Part shown: positions 11,898 through 21,411 of the stretch, piece by piece
Layout of the letters: each line of letters starts with the position of its first letter
Position numbering within the stretch: position 1 is the stretch's first letter
Source of the DNA: Hydractinia symbiolongicarpus
Lineage: Eukaryota > Cnidaria > Hydrozoa > Anthoathecata > Hydractiniidae
Assembly: GCF_029227915.1 (NCBI RefSeq)
Contig: NC_079875.1
Coordinates: forward strand, 23,117,001-23,181,000
Direction of reading: 5' to 3'
Length of the DNA: 64,000 bases
The notes under the pieces: generated by a model
Databases searched by the model: none
What the model was told of the DNA's origin: nothing
The model's input: only the letters and a program-made list of their open reading frames with translations
Program-made: the position numbers and the translations under genes

Positions 11898-11926
11898 TTA
11901 ATGTTTGCCTACATCGCAAACATTAA
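11898..11926 (+). terminator. Gene-end hairpin before HNH gene 1
   Basis: TTAATGTTTGC, loop CTACATC, GCAAACATTAA: 11 perfect pairs, 22 nt after the preceding stop (11,875) and 6 nt before the HNH ATG (11,933). The same junction in element 2 (44,962-44,992) and the other HNH gene (16,810-16,838) have perfect hairpins with different stem sequences. Confidence 0.6.
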
Positions 11927-11932
11927 CACAAC

Positions 11933-12627
11933 ATGGAAGAGAGTAAAAGATGCACAAAATGTAATCACTCTTTATTTTTAGACAATTTTAAGAACATGGG
12001 AAAAGGACAACGGACAAAAATGTCCATCAGGTGCCTGGATCTTAAAAAAGCATCGCAGGAACGTACAAGGTGCCCGCATGATAAGAGAAGATCTTATTGT
12101 AAGGAATGCGGAGGAAGTGAAATATGCCAGCATAATAAGCGAAGATCAACGTGCAAACCTTGCCCGTATGACATACAGAGATCAGAGTGTAAAGAATGCG
12201 GAGGAGGGAGTATTTGTGATCATCAAAAGAGAAGACATAGCTGCAAGGAATGCGGCAGTGCAGGCATATGCCCGCATGGTAAACAACGATCCCGCTGTCC
12301 CATTTGCAACCCCTCTGGACCTCTTGCTGGAGTTGTTCGGGTTCGAACTAGCAATGCACTATGGAGAAACAAGGAGCTGAGCTCTCAAGAGTATTTTGGA
12401 TGTGACATGAATACACTGTGGAGTGATATTGAAGCACAATTCACGGAAGGAATGAGCTGGGAAAATTATGGCGAGTGGCACATTGACCATAAAATACCTC
12501 TCAAATATCGAGAAAATGGTGATCTCCATTACTCGTTGAAGTAGCCAGAAGATTACACTACAAAAATACTTAACCTATGGGGGCGAGCGAAAATATGTCG
12601 AAATGCAACCCTTACGTCTCCGAATAA
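11933..12627 (+). pseudogene. Zinc-knuckle HNH endonuclease 1 (element 1)
   Basis: The protein starts MEESKRCTKCNHSLFLDNFK. It then has about five repeats of the C-x-H-x-x-x-R-x-x-C-x-x-C type (residues about 45-125), likely zinc-binding knuckles. The C-terminal HNH core follows, with MSWENYGEWHIDHKIPLKY (about residues 175-195). One frameshift near 12,515 moves the conserved end (VARRLHYKNT then GASENMSKCN) to another frame with one further stop, and it closes at TAA 12,625-12,627, exactly abutting the next ATG. Similar repeat-plus-HNH proteins occur in large DNA viruses. The likely activity is DNA cleavage, and the role in the element is unknown. Confidence 0.75.
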
Positions 12628-13020
12628 ATGGCAACTATAAGAGTTCCTGCAGGAGGGGCCTTGATAAACGCATTAGCTTTCTCGGGCTCTAACTTTTTAT
12701 TTAGCAAGCTGTTGGCCCACGGGGAGGAGGAACGAAAACGACATGATAAAGCAATCGAACAACTGCAAGCTGCTCAGGCCCAGTGGGTAAGGGATCGGCA
12801 GGCAAGGATCGACTGGTATAATAAACAACGAGAATTGAAAAGGGAGGCAGGGGAGGAAATCAAAGAGTTTGATGAAGGGGTGCGTGAGTACTTAATTGCT
12901 ACCATCGATAAAGCCCCAAAATTGTCTGATTTTTACACACCTTCCAAACAACAACAAGACGGCGAGCTTACATTCATTGTTGGATCCTTGGCCCTTGGGG
13001 GTGGTTGCGAAAAAATATTT
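12628..13020 (+). pseudogene. Conserved Polinton helical protein of unknown function
   Basis: The start MATIRVPAGGALINALAFSG follows the HNH stop without a gap. A long charged helix follows (about residues 30-95, rich in Glu, Arg, Lys and Gln), then KLSDFYTPS and a final hydrophobic, glycine-rich segment (FIVGSLALGGG), after which the frame runs out of register. The family (R-V-P-x-G-G-A-L-x-N-A-L start, short TM-like end) accompanies Polinton integrase genes in cnidarian genomes, as I recall it. It may be a capsid- or membrane-associated protein. The very end looks frameshifted. Confidence 0.6.
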
Positions 13021-13057
13021 GGAATGAAAAAACACACGTTATTGATATGTAATAAAC

Positions 13058-14210
13058 ATGTCAAAAGCAAAACAACATATCCCTACAGAGAAGGAATCAG
13101 AAAAATTGAGCAGTATTTATTACAACCCAGAACATCTTTGGGTTGGACGAAAAGCCGTTAAATTGCCCTCCTCAGAGAGTGGACTACCCAAAAAGAAAGT
13201 CGTACACTGGCTGTCTCAGCAACTTTTATGGCTTAGACATGAACGGGGTCCAAAAAAGATTGATTACCCCATTTCACCATTACAAAGCCGAACGAAATGC
13301 ACCAGTTTAATTTACTTTATATGTCACATGACAAGCTGTATGGCAATACGTACAAGTATATTCTAACAGGGATCGATGTAGCCTCGAGATATAAAGTGGC
13401 GAAACCATTGCGTACAAAAAAAGCTAGTGAGGTCGCAGATATGATTAAGGACATTTACAAGGCTGGTCCTTTACGCTATCCTAGAATTTTTCAACGTGAT
13501 AACGGGTCAGATTTTAAATCGGATGTGACAAAGCCGTTAAGCTCGGTTCCCACAGTGGTTTAAGTATGTTTTAAATAAGATTTTAAAGTTAAACCATAAT
13601 GTGAACGTGTTCGTGTTTTAAAATTTTCGGCATAAAACCTGTTTAAACCACAAATAAAATAAAACCTTAGATCAAATATTTTGGATATTGTGGTTTAAAG
13701 TTCAAAGGCGCCGACAAATGTCGAAGGAGTTTTAGAAGGCAAAGCTTTAGAAGGCAAAGGGGTGAAGATTAAACGTGCAACAACCAAATATCATCAAACC
13801 TTTACAGCGTACGTTGAGTCCTACAACAAAGTGCTTGTGGAGAGATTATTCAAGCTTCAAGATGCACAAGAGGTCATTGAGGAGACTAGTAGTACATGGG
13901 TTAAACACTTGTACGCCACTGTGAAAAATTAAATAACACCAAGACTGCAATGATCGGTATGAAACCGTCAAAGGCTATAAAGTTAGATGATGTACCACTT
14001 GCGAAAAGTGAAGAATATCCCGATGAAGTCCCTTTGCCTGAGGATGGGTTGTACCTCTGGTTTTACCTGGAGAAGAACATGGAGACCAGAAAAGACGCGC
14101 CACTCATGCTTTTTGGAGTAAAAAAACATATATACGTTATCGCATTGTAGCACAACCAAATAGTCGGGCGTTGTATTATTTGAAAGACGGGCCTGATCGA
14201 GGTTTCGTCG
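13058..14210 (+). pseudogene. int: Polinton retroviral-like integrase (element 1), interrupted
   Basis: This would insert the element into the genome. N-terminal region from ATG 13,058 (SSIYYNPEHLWVGRKAV). The DDE core has HQFNLLYM at about 13,300, where the family has Asp and this copy has Asn, and DNGSDFKSDV (about 13,498). A MITE then splits the core. It resumes at about 13,735 with the Glu region (TAYVESYNK). The C-terminal domain is around 13,995-14,210 (LYYLKDGPDRGFV), where it runs into the antisense BRO gene, so its end is lost. There is a frameshift near 13,265 and a stop near 13,931. Confidence 0.8.
13541..13729 (+). mobile_element. Truncated GGTTCCCAC-type MITE in the integrase
   Basis: It begins GCTCGGTTCCCACAGTGG and matches the first 185 or so bases of the fuller copy at 22,753-23,242, through GCGCCGACAAATGTCGAAGG. 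The far TIR is missing. After it comes a small direct duplication (TTAGAAGGCAAAG twice), then integrase coding resumes. Confidence 0.7.
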
Positions 14211-14540
14211 CGTCTCTTTCTTCGATGGCCATATCTTGCTTCTTAAGTTCATCTTGTAATTTTTCAACACCTTTTTTTGCAAGCCATCTGGTAAGCTGTG
14301 CTGCTTTCGGTTTTCTAGAACGACGCACAATCTCTAAAGCACCGTCGAATGTAACGAAGGCAACGTGTGGCTTTTTCGCTTTACCAAGGCTGTAGTCGCC
14401 GACTACACCCTCTATTTCTGCTCTTGATGCCATCATATGGTGATCAAGGGTATACATCCTAAGATTTGGAATCCCTACGAAAATGAGTTTGCGAGTTCTC
14501 ATCAATAGAGTCGCGATGGCTCCAGCGTTAATCAGGGTAT
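14176..14540 (-). pseudogene. BRO-N-like protein fragment (element 1)
   Basis: The minus-strand frame begins around INAGAIATLL (about 14,535) and contains GALEIVRRSRKPKAAQLTRW followed by LAKKGVEKLQ. It matches the element 2 gene at 42,789-43,529 (DALEIVRRSRKPKALRVIRW). This helical block is typical of the N-terminal DNA-binding region of BRO-type proteins of large DNA viruses and phages. The fragment ends by running antisense into the integrase end, a sign of a deletion that removed its C-terminal half and the intergenic region. Confidence 0.65.
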
Positions 14541-14769
14541 CTTGTACCTCTTTGAAAACGGAATTTTTTCTTCATGGACAAGAAAAGAATATACGGTGAC
14601 GCGGCCACACACCCCATGACATTACAGCGAGGTGTGGTTTTCTCGATCCCGCTGGCCATTTCACTGGTGTAGCCGCGGCGGGTACACTGCTGAGTTGATA
14701 CTTGTATGCGGTGTTTTATGGACCAAATCGAACCATAAAACCATACCAGACCGGGGTAGGGTGTTCACT

Positions 14770-15377
14770 GCCTAATATAGCGATAAATTTTGTTAATGGT
14801 GTGAAATATGGAGAAGTCCATCAGGGTTATATCGTATAAAGGTGCATCCCAAGGCTTGCTGGATATGTTTTTGTCTCTTTACCTCGTAGTCAATATCTCT
14901 ATCAAAATGTCCAAATTCATCACATTCGATAGCTAATCTATACTTTGGGAAGTAAATGTTGATCATATATCCATCAACATGATGCTGACCACCATATCTT
15001 TACCATCAAAAGCGGTGCTGATAGCGTTAAGAGTGCCTCCTCCTTGGATAAAGCTTTATGTTTTGAATTTTTATGCCACAACGCTTCGCAATTTTAATAG
15101 CATCCAAACTTCCAAGCATCAAGATTTCCATAACATCCTCAGCGTAAATAAATATATCGTGCCCATTTTTTCCACGTCCTAGCATGCCAGACCGGGACGA
15201 GGATGATCGGGAAAGTTTATATCTGGCTCGGTCTTCAATATTTCTGCATGTTGTTCGTATATCACGAATCCCACAATATTTACCAACATGGCTTTGCTTA
15301 AACCATGGAGCCTCACAATCGTCATATATGATTTCTACGTGTGGGGCAAGCACCATAACAAGCTTTTGGAAAGACAT
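14770..15377 (-). pseudogene. BRO-N/MSV199-like protein with nuclease-like C-terminus
   Basis: From ATG 15,377 the N-terminal part has APWFKQSHVGKYCGIRDIR, a BRO-N-like wing with the usual W-F-K start, then IFIYAEDVMEILMLGSLDAI. After a frameshift near 15,030 the minus strand encodes INIYFPKYRLAIECDEFGH, then DRDIDYEVKRQKHIQQ and LGCTFIRYNPDG. This Y-F-P-x-Y-x-L-x-I-E-x-D-E-F-x-H layout is that of a PD-(D/E)XK-fold VSR/DUF559-like nuclease domain. I infer a DNA-binding plus nuclease protein. The reading frame is broken at least twice. Confidence 0.65.
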
Positions 15378-15479
15378 CTTTTTTGTTATATCTTCAGGTA
15401 GAATTAGATTTTTTTTGTATGGACGAATCTATACAAAACTTACTTCGACATTTAAACAACCCATTCACTCGAGAATTTG

Positions 15480-16067
15480 GTCGTTGATTTTTCTAACTTC
15501 TAGGGTGCTCCAATCTTACGCACAGACACGAATGTTTTGATTTTTTCAGTTAATTCTTGATATCCTCCCAATTACTGATCATATTCGTTTCCTCGTCGAT
15601 CAATTTCATGTCTGACCGTTCATAGGGGTACCAGAGGAACTGTTTCCTTTGTCGTCTCAAATTTTCTGTAAAGCGGTATAGGATTGTGTTAACAACTATA
15701 GACTTTGCTTCCTGTGCCTACCTGAAATCGCTAATTCAAGCAAAGATTGTTGTTTCTTATCGAGATTTTCATCAGCTATCATATCATCGATAATGAACAA
15801 AAGTATCTTCACGAGCCAGCAGTGATGATAATTTTTCAGCCTATTCAAACAGTTGATCCTTGGGATTAATCAGAAAAACGTAATCATCTTTCCAAAGCGA
15901 GGATCTCTCGAGGTATGTCTGTTCCATCGTATAGTTGATAGGATAAGTATATTGTGAAAATGCTTCTTGTATTCATTTTCGAGAAGGTCCAGAATGCGCT
16001 GTGTTTTTCCGCAACTTGTCGGGCTTGAAAATATAGCCGTATTGGGCTCTTTCACTATAAGAGCCAT
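15480..16067 (-). pseudogene. Polinton packaging ATPase (element 1), broken
   Basis: This is the FtsK/HerA-type genome-packaging ATPase. The Walker A region reads AIFSSPTSCGKTQ (about 16,030), with Ser replacing the first Gly seen in element 2 (FTGPTSCGKTQ). Downstream pieces in other frames retain LRRQRKQFLWYPYERSDMK (about 15,650-15,600) and the C-terminal CVRLEHPR block. At least three frameshifts and stops are present. The gene sits directly after HNH gene 2 and before the BRO-like genes, the reverse of the order in element 2. Confidence 0.75.
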
Positions 16068-16102
16068 TCATTTTGAAACTTCCTGCGCCTTTAAAGTCAC
16101 GC

Positions 16103-16804
16103 TTATTCTGTAATATATCGATTGCCCTTTGACATATTTTCGCTCGCCCACATAGGCTGAGTAATGGTATAGTGGAGCCTTCTCGCCATTTCAACAAGCA
16201 ACAGAGCATCGCCATTTTTTCGTTTCTTGAGTGGGATCTTATATATCTTATATACCACTCGCCATAATTTTCCCAAGATATACCGTTGGTAAATTGTGCT
16301 TCTATATGAACACGCAGTGTAGCCATATCGCACCCTAAATAATCTTGGGAACTGAGAACCTTGTTTCCCTGTAGGGCCTGGCTATTTCGAACCCGAACAA
16401 CATTTGCAAGATGCCCAGGAGGATCGCATATTAGGCATGTACTCTTTCGTTTTTTATGCTTACATATGCTCCCACCTCCACATTCCTTGTACATTGAATT
16501 TTGTTTTTGATGCAGGCATATTCTCCGCATTCCTTGCAATGAGATCTTTATTTTTGATGTTCGCAAATATTTGAACTTTTGCATTCTTTACACGTTGATT
16601 TCTGTTTTTGATGTGCACAAATACTTACACCTCCGCATTCCTTACACTCTGTTTTTTGTGTGGGCATTAGGTACGTTCCTGTGACGCCTTCGTACTATCG
16701 AGACACCTAATGAATTGTTTTGTAAGTTGTCCATTTCCCTTAACTTTGAAATTTTCTAAAAATAAGGAGTGTCTAAAGCGCGTGCATTTCCTATTCTCTT
16801 CCAT
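16103..16804 (-). pseudogene. Zinc-knuckle HNH endonuclease 2 (element 1)
   Basis: A second copy of the HNH family in the same element, on the opposite strand. ATG 16,804 opens MEENRKCTRFRHSLFLENFK (a knuckle Cys is already replaced: CTRF versus CTKC). Knuckle repeats follow in shifting frames (KECGGGSICKHKKRKSTC), then the HNH region ISWENYGEWYI (the IDH His-Asp-His core is damaged) and the C-terminal VEMARRLHYTITQPMWASEN in another frame (16,333-16,103). It starts 5 nt after a perfect 12-bp hairpin and overlaps the region just before the ATPase. Confidence 0.75.
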
Positions 16805-16809
16805 GTTGT

Positions 16810-16838
16810 TTTGTGTTTGCCTACATGGCAAACACAAA
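16810..16838 (-). terminator. Gene-end hairpin between capsid and HNH gene 2
   Basis: TTTGTGTTTGCC, loop TACAT (plus strand), GGCAAACACAAA: 12 perfect pairs. On the minus strand it lies 12 nt after the capsid stop (16,851) and 5 nt before the HNH ATG (16,804). Confidence 0.6.
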
Positions 16839-16850
16839 TTTCGCTGGACA

Positions 16851-17856
16851 CTAATATTCCACGCTGTGGAAAAGCCCATTCAGAATATTCAACTGGGCAT
16901 CACTTAGTAAATAGATATAGCAAAATGCTTCCCATTCCATCCGCTTTCTTAGTCATATGCAGAGTAATACAATCACTCAAGCGTTGAAGAGGTCTTCCAC
17001 TACCATTTAGACTATGCTCAGGAGATGATCGAAGATCAACGAACAGTGCATATCTCTCAGTCATGAACTGACCTATGGTAATATCAGAATCATGACTACC
17101 GAAGAGGTTCACAAGTTGCTTAAAATGGTCTTTTGGAAGCATCGCGTGTGAATACAACTCATTCGGTTCACCCTCGACAGTGATTGATATTTTTTCAATA
17201 TTGGGGTTGTAAAATATTTCGTTAACGCCGCTATAGGGCTTAACATTCGCGAGATCTACATAGAGCAGTAAAACGCCGTTCAGACTTTTTGCTTGGGTGT
17301 AGATTTGTAAATTGTGGCTTGTATCCTCCTTTTTCATCGTGATCACCTTGCTGCGAAGACCGTGATGTCATAGCACCTGCAAGGCCCTCGTGATTTACTT
17401 TATTATATTCCAGTGCAATATTGGTGATTTTACCTGTAGGGCGCGGATCGCACCATCATTAGGATTGATCCTTTCCTGGATCAGGGTGTTTTCACGTTCA
17501 AATTTCGATAGCCAGAGATTGCGATAGACGGCAAACACTCTATAGTCGTTAATGCTTTGAATTTCATGACCATTAAGTACAATTTTCAGGTTCTGTACCA
17601 GGCTTTTGCCTATATTGTTTACGATAGTACGTTTTGTATTGGTGCCAGTTAGTTCCAGATCAATTAACAGTCGAAGACTTTCGGGGAATATCACATCATT
17701 CTGTCCCATATTGAGAATATCCACATAGAGGTCCTCGTTTTGATTGATTGTCGATTGAATGTGACTCACCCTCATAGTTTGTCGCTTGCCTTTCATGGCA
17801 AACATTGTTTTAGCTTTAGCGTATGGATCTAGTTTTTTTCCAAATATGTTACTCAT
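16851..17856 (-). pseudogene. Polinton major capsid protein (element 1), broken
   Basis: Double jelly-roll capsid family. The N-terminal roll starts at ATG 17,856 (MSNIFGKKLDPYAKAKTMF) and includes GTNTKRTIVNNIGKSLVQNL and NDYRVFAVYRNLWLSKFE. The C-terminal roll (17,340-16,900) has VNEIFYNPNIEKISITVEGE, NELYSHAMLPKDHF, ITIGQFMTERYALFVDLRSS and GSGRPLQR. The conserved end (SDAQLNILNGLF) follows after one more frameshift, closing at TAG 16,851-16,853. The total is only about 335 codons, while the family is usually well over 500, so roughly the middle third between the rolls is missing. The gene is divergent from the coiled-coil protein gene. Confidence 0.8.
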
Positions 17857-17915
17857 AGCTAGTTTATTGTTAGATAAATGTCGTCGACTTTTTGTTGAAA
17901 TTGCTACTAAAATAA
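17857..17915. promoter_or_regulatory. Short divergent promoter region
   Basis: Only 59 bp separate the capsid ATG (minus, 17,856) from the coiled-coil gene ATG (plus, 17,916). Both genes must be driven from this AT-rich gap. No defined motif is recognised. Confidence 0.4.
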
Positions 17916-18512
17916 ATGGCTGAGAATCCAATATATGACCCAGACGATGAGTCTACAGAGGAAGGTAATATTGCTGATGATACTGATGGTAGATTTAGTA
18001 GGCCTGGGGACCTTGCCCAGCCTACCACCAGTTCAATATCTGAAGATCGACAGGGAGATACCATACTAAGTTAGAGAGAAGAGATCAAAAAATCAAAGGT
18101 CGATAGTCTCTATAATCGTTTAGGGAGACACTAGGGATAGCAGATGGAAACCATTATGATGATTTTGAGTTAGAAGGGAATCAACTTCTTTATGATGGTA
18201 TAGAGATCACGAGACAGAACGGCAAGTTGCAATCTTCTGGAGTGATAATAAGTAAGTTGGGCGCAAATCGCTTCCGAGCCATGGCGTTTACTGACTATAC
18301 TACACCCAACAAAGACAGCAAGACAATGGCTCAGAGACTCCTTAATGATAAAGGGGAATTTAAAATAAATAAAAAATAATTTAATTTCGTATGCTAGTGA
18401 AATAGAGAGACTAGAGGCCAATGTGAAGAGTATTGAAGCGATGAAAGCACTGCCTGGGATGTCTGAAGAACAACAAAAAATTTGGGACAAGGATATTGCA
18501 AAGACCAAGTGA
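17916..18512 (+). pseudogene. N-terminal half of Polinton coiled-coil protein
   Basis: The start MAENPIYDPDDEST is followed by an acidic, disordered stretch. A middle block (HYDDFELEGNQLLYDGIEIT) follows, then a short coiled coil (SEIERLEANVKSIEAMKAL) ending at TGA 18,512. Stops and frameshifts occur near 18,073, 18,135 and 18,378. In full-length relatives that I recall, an N-P-x-x-D-P-D start leads through such a block and a long coiled coil to a hydrophobic C-terminus. Here that C-terminal part is deleted, and it is exactly what element 2 keeps at 41,220-41,890. A capsid-interior or scaffold role is only a guess. Confidence 0.6.
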
Positions 18513-18528
18513 AAATGGTAGATGGAAT

Positions 18529-19648
18529 CTAATTTAGCCAAATATAAGCGATGATTATACCTACTCCCGTTGTAATCAACGCAGCCTTGGTATCATCGTG
18601 TTGCTCCGCTTCCCTGTGTTTAGGGATCACGTGGCTCGCCTGAGGAGAGTGGGGCTTAATATCAACAATGTCAACCTTCTTCGCGTTAATCTTTGGATTA
18701 ATACCGGAAGAGAAATAATCCTTACTAATTAAAATTTTATTTGAAAAACTTACAATATTTCCAATGTGCAAATTCATATCGCTGGGAATCATATAAACAC
18801 CACGAGGAACACTAAAATCTACCTTGGATCTTGCATATTTCAACACATTTTGGAATTGACCAATTTGCTTACCCGAATCGCTATCCTTGGTTATTAGATC
18901 CTCAAATATTGCCAGGTACAACCTCTGGGCATCGATCGCACTGCCTTGGTTGCCAATGATCCCAGATCTTGCATTCGCATGACTCTCCAGAATTAAATAA
19001 GCGTAAAATCTCACGTTTTGGGATAATCGCTCAATACCAATACGAGTAAGGCCTTGACTTTTTTTCAATAACCCAGCGACTCCAAGAATCTTCATCGAAG
19101 TAACTTGGTCCTGAACTGGGATAATCTATGCGATGAAGTTGCCAACTACTGAAAATGCTTTCATTTTTCCAATTTTGTTCAATGCTAGACACTCCAAATT
19201 CATTCGCTAGTTGCTGTAGGTTTTGTTGATTGAAAGGGTTGTTTAAACGTCGAAATCTAGCCGAACCAGGCAGTGAAATGTCAAGCTCCCATAAAATTTT
19301 ACGGATTTGAAAATAAGTATGAAATCGATGTATTGCACGAACCATAGGCAATTCAGCGTTTAGATGTTGCATGGAAACACTGCAGGCAGATGTGGCACAG
19401 TACGCAGCAAAATTAAGTTGAGTTGACCAGAGAGTAAAGGGAAGGCTGTTCCATTCCTTCACTAGCGAGCTAGTACCAGAATGAAATTCATAATCAACAA
19501 AAATGTCTGGAAATTTTACAGTGAAGGGGGACCCTTTATTATCAATAACGATGTTCTGCATCGTAAGGTCATCCCCCTTAAGATGTTCCAGATATCTCCC
19601 ATGGTTTGGTGCATACTTGGCCTTCGGGTTGTACGAATAAATATTCAT
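18529..19648 (-). pseudogene. Conserved capsid-region protein, minor capsid candidate (element 1)
   Basis: About 373 codons in two overlapping frames (19,648-19,031 and 19,095-18,529), so one frameshift. Landmarks: an N-terminal MNIYSYNPKAKYAPNHGRY, then SLPFTLWSTQLNFAAYCATS, a middle RFHTYFQIRKILW, ARSKVDFSVPRGVYMIPSDM, and a C-terminal single membrane-like segment ALITTGVGIIIAYIWLN. The homologue in element 2 ends ALIITIGVGIILAYIWLK. The position next to capsid genes and conservation in both elements suggest a structural protein, possibly the minor capsid or penton component. I cannot show a jelly-roll fold from sequence alone. Confidence 0.7.
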
Positions 19649-19680
19649 CGTTTCTTCTAAGAATAAACATAAAACAATTG

Positions 19681-19752
19681 TATATCACTAATATCGAGAA
19701 GCATACGTTTTTTATTGATTACCTTGGTCAGGATGCGAGGATTGCTTTAGAG
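19681..19752 (+). pseudogene. Remnant of a conserved Polinton gene (homologue of 39,447-40,055)
   Basis: Only the first 24 or so codons remain (YITNIEKHTFFIDYLGQDAR then IALE and a stop). They match YITDIEKPTIFEDYLGQDTR of the intact element 2 gene. After it the strand of homology flips to the truncated gene at 19,770-19,953, so a deletion joined the two and removed the membrane-protein gene that lies between them in element 2. Confidence 0.6.
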
Positions 19753-19769
19753 TAGATTTTTTAGGGGTT

Positions 19770-19953
19770 TTTACCAATAACGGTTGCCGTCTTGGTCCTG
19801 ATATCCAATCACGAATCGGTCATCCCTGCCTTTGTTTGCTGGAATAGAATCACTCAGCACAAGGTTTTAAATTTTCACATCTTCGATATTTAGTGGTGTT
19901 GCTTTAGTGTAGAATTCCTTTGACTTAACGGTTTTGTCTCCAAATTTTAACAT
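19770..19953 (-). pseudogene. Truncated conserved Polinton protein (homologue of 38,176-38,747)
   Basis: ATG 19,953 opens MLKFGDKTVKSKEFYTKATP. A TAA follows at about residue 31, then the same frame continues NLVLSDSIPANKGRDDRFVI and ends soon after. The element 2 gene reads MLQFENELVNSKLFYNF and also has a TAA one alignment column away. Function unknown. Confidence 0.55.
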
Positions 19954-19995
19954 CTCTTTATTTAAGGATTTTAAAACCTCAACCAGCATCTGCTC

Positions 19996-20186
19996 ATGAA
20001 CTTCGCGCTTTGCAACAGACCTATAACATAACATGCGCAGCTGCCTCTATTATATGTGATATACTCTTGATAACAATGCCAACATAAAATTTTACATTCC
20101 ACCACAAGTCTCCGTATTCTCCACATTTTCATCTATCATACTCGTCAAGTATGCATTCACAGTCATCGCATCGTTGTTCCATCACT
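19996..20186 (-). pseudogene. Cys-rich small Polinton protein, frameshifted
   Basis: Minus-strand pieces CDDCECILDEYDR, then KILCWHCYQEYITYNRGSCA and CYV, match the intact 69-residue Cys-rich protein of element 2 (37,980-38,189) in order and spacing of Cys residues. A stop and one frameshift break it. The Cys pattern suggests a small zinc-binding or disulfide-rich protein. Function unknown. Confidence 0.5.
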
Positions 20187-20193
20187 TTTTCTT

Positions 20194-20210
20194 ATGTTTC
20201 CAAGAAACAT
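20194..20210 (-). terminator. Gene-end hairpin after repeat-protein gene
   Basis: ATGTTTC, loop CAA, GAAACAT: seven perfect pairs, 8 nt beyond the stop of the repeat-protein gene on the minus strand. The element 2 homologue has its own, different hairpin 6 nt after its stop (37,426). Confidence 0.45.
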
Positions 20211-20218
20211 TCTATTGC

Positions 20219-21013
20219 TCAGCTGCACAATAGTTCAAGATCCTTTTTTTCGTCCTCTGGAAAGCACCAGTCTATAACTCTGTCTGGATGCCATGTTATC
20301 GGAACCAGCTCGTTCTTAAATTTATCCTTCTCCGCTTTCCTCTGGTGATAGGCATCGAGCACTTCAAGCTCAATGGTCCTACTACATATGTCCTGAGTAA
20401 CAAACCAGTCCGGGATATATTTGATCATACAGGGATCCTTTTTAACGGTTCTGGTGCACATTTCTTGAGTCTTTAAACGATCCGGAACATCCTCGAGTAC
20501 CAAGGGCTCCTCTTCAAAGGCTCTCGTGCACATTTCCTGAGTCATGAGATGCTCTGGAACACACTTGAACAACCAAGGTTCATCTTCAACGACTCTCGTG
20601 CACACTTCCTGAGTCTTAAACCGATCTGGAATATAATCGAGGTAAGTGCATTTATCTTCAACGGCTCTCGTGCACATTTCTTAAGTCATGAGATGAGCCG
20701 GGACACACTCAAAAAACCAAGGATCCTCCTTAACGGCTCTCGTGCACATTTCCTGAGTCTTAAAACGATCCGGAACATACTCGAGCATATAGGGATACTT
20801 TTCAACAGCCCTCGTGCACGTTTCTTGAGTCCTGAGATGCTCTGTCATATATACGATGTCAGAGGGATCCTCTTCAGCGGCTCTCGTGCACATTTCCTGA
20901 GTCATGAGATGCTCTGGAACATACTCGAACAACAAAGGATTCTCTTTAACCACCCAATTGCACATTTCCTGCGTTTTGAATTGATCAGGAACATTTTGAA
21001 ACCAACTACTCAT
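20219..21013 (-). pseudogene. 24-residue-repeat protein, DUF4116-like (element 1)
   Basis: A 265-codon frame broken by one nonsense codon (TAA for Gln near 20,680). It consists of about nine units of a 24-residue repeat, consensus T-Q-E-M-C-T-R-A-V-E-x-x-P-x-x-x-x-Y-V-P-D-x-x-K. A Lys/Glu-rich helix and a conserved tail (WHPDRVIDWCFPEDEKKDLE) follow. The repeat resembles the DUF4116-type repeats abundant in giant viruses and some bacteria, where the role is unknown but repeat-mediated binding is usually assumed. The element 2 homologue keeps the same tail. It is the last gene of element 1. Confidence 0.7.
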
Positions 21014-21104
21014 GTTTATTGTTTTTTGTTAACATTCTGGAGTAGGATCTTTTCTGAAGTGGTCGTGGCTTGAGTAGGGAGTTTAACCTACTCAACTTGC
21101 GCAT

Positions 21105-21345
21105 GATATTATTTTTATTATTATTATTTTATTATTTTATTATTTATTTATTATTTCATTTATTCAAAGTTGGTTTTACATAGTAAATGGTAAATACTAA
21201 TTTACACCAACTAAAGTAAAAAATAAATAAACAAAAAAAAAACAAAAAAAAACAAAAAAAAAAACAAAAAAAAAACAAAGATGTACCAAACATTAAAAAT
21301 AAGAGACGAGAATAGCCGACTTATGTAGCCTACATGCTAATACGT
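21105..21345 (-). mobile_element. LINE 3' tail fragment
   Basis: On the minus strand an A/T-rich tract with GTTTTTTT repeats is followed by a short unique stretch, GAATAAATGAAATAATAAA, and ATA simple repeats. This looks like the 3' UTR and tail of a non-LTR element. No coding sequence remains. Confidence 0.4.
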
Positions 21346-21411
21346 TATTTAAGTCAGCTGAAGGTCCAGGAAGGATAGCACTGTCGGAGTTGTCAGATGG
21401 CGTTAAAGGTT

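Larger units (their letters stand above)
2291..21013. mobile_element. Polinton/Maverick element 1, degenerate, ends lost
   Basis: A cluster of Polinton hallmark genes occupies this span: protein-primed-type DNA polymerase B, retroviral-like integrase, FtsK/HerA-type packaging ATPase, double jelly-roll major capsid protein, HNH and BRO-like proteins, and several conserved proteins of unknown role. Order and relative orientation match element 2 (29,877-50,495) read in reverse. No matching TIRs are visible. The left edge is a HINE-like fragment and the polymerase N-terminus is missing, and a LINE tail follows the right edge. Nearly all genes carry frameshifts or stops, so the element is inactive. 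Confidence 0.85.
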
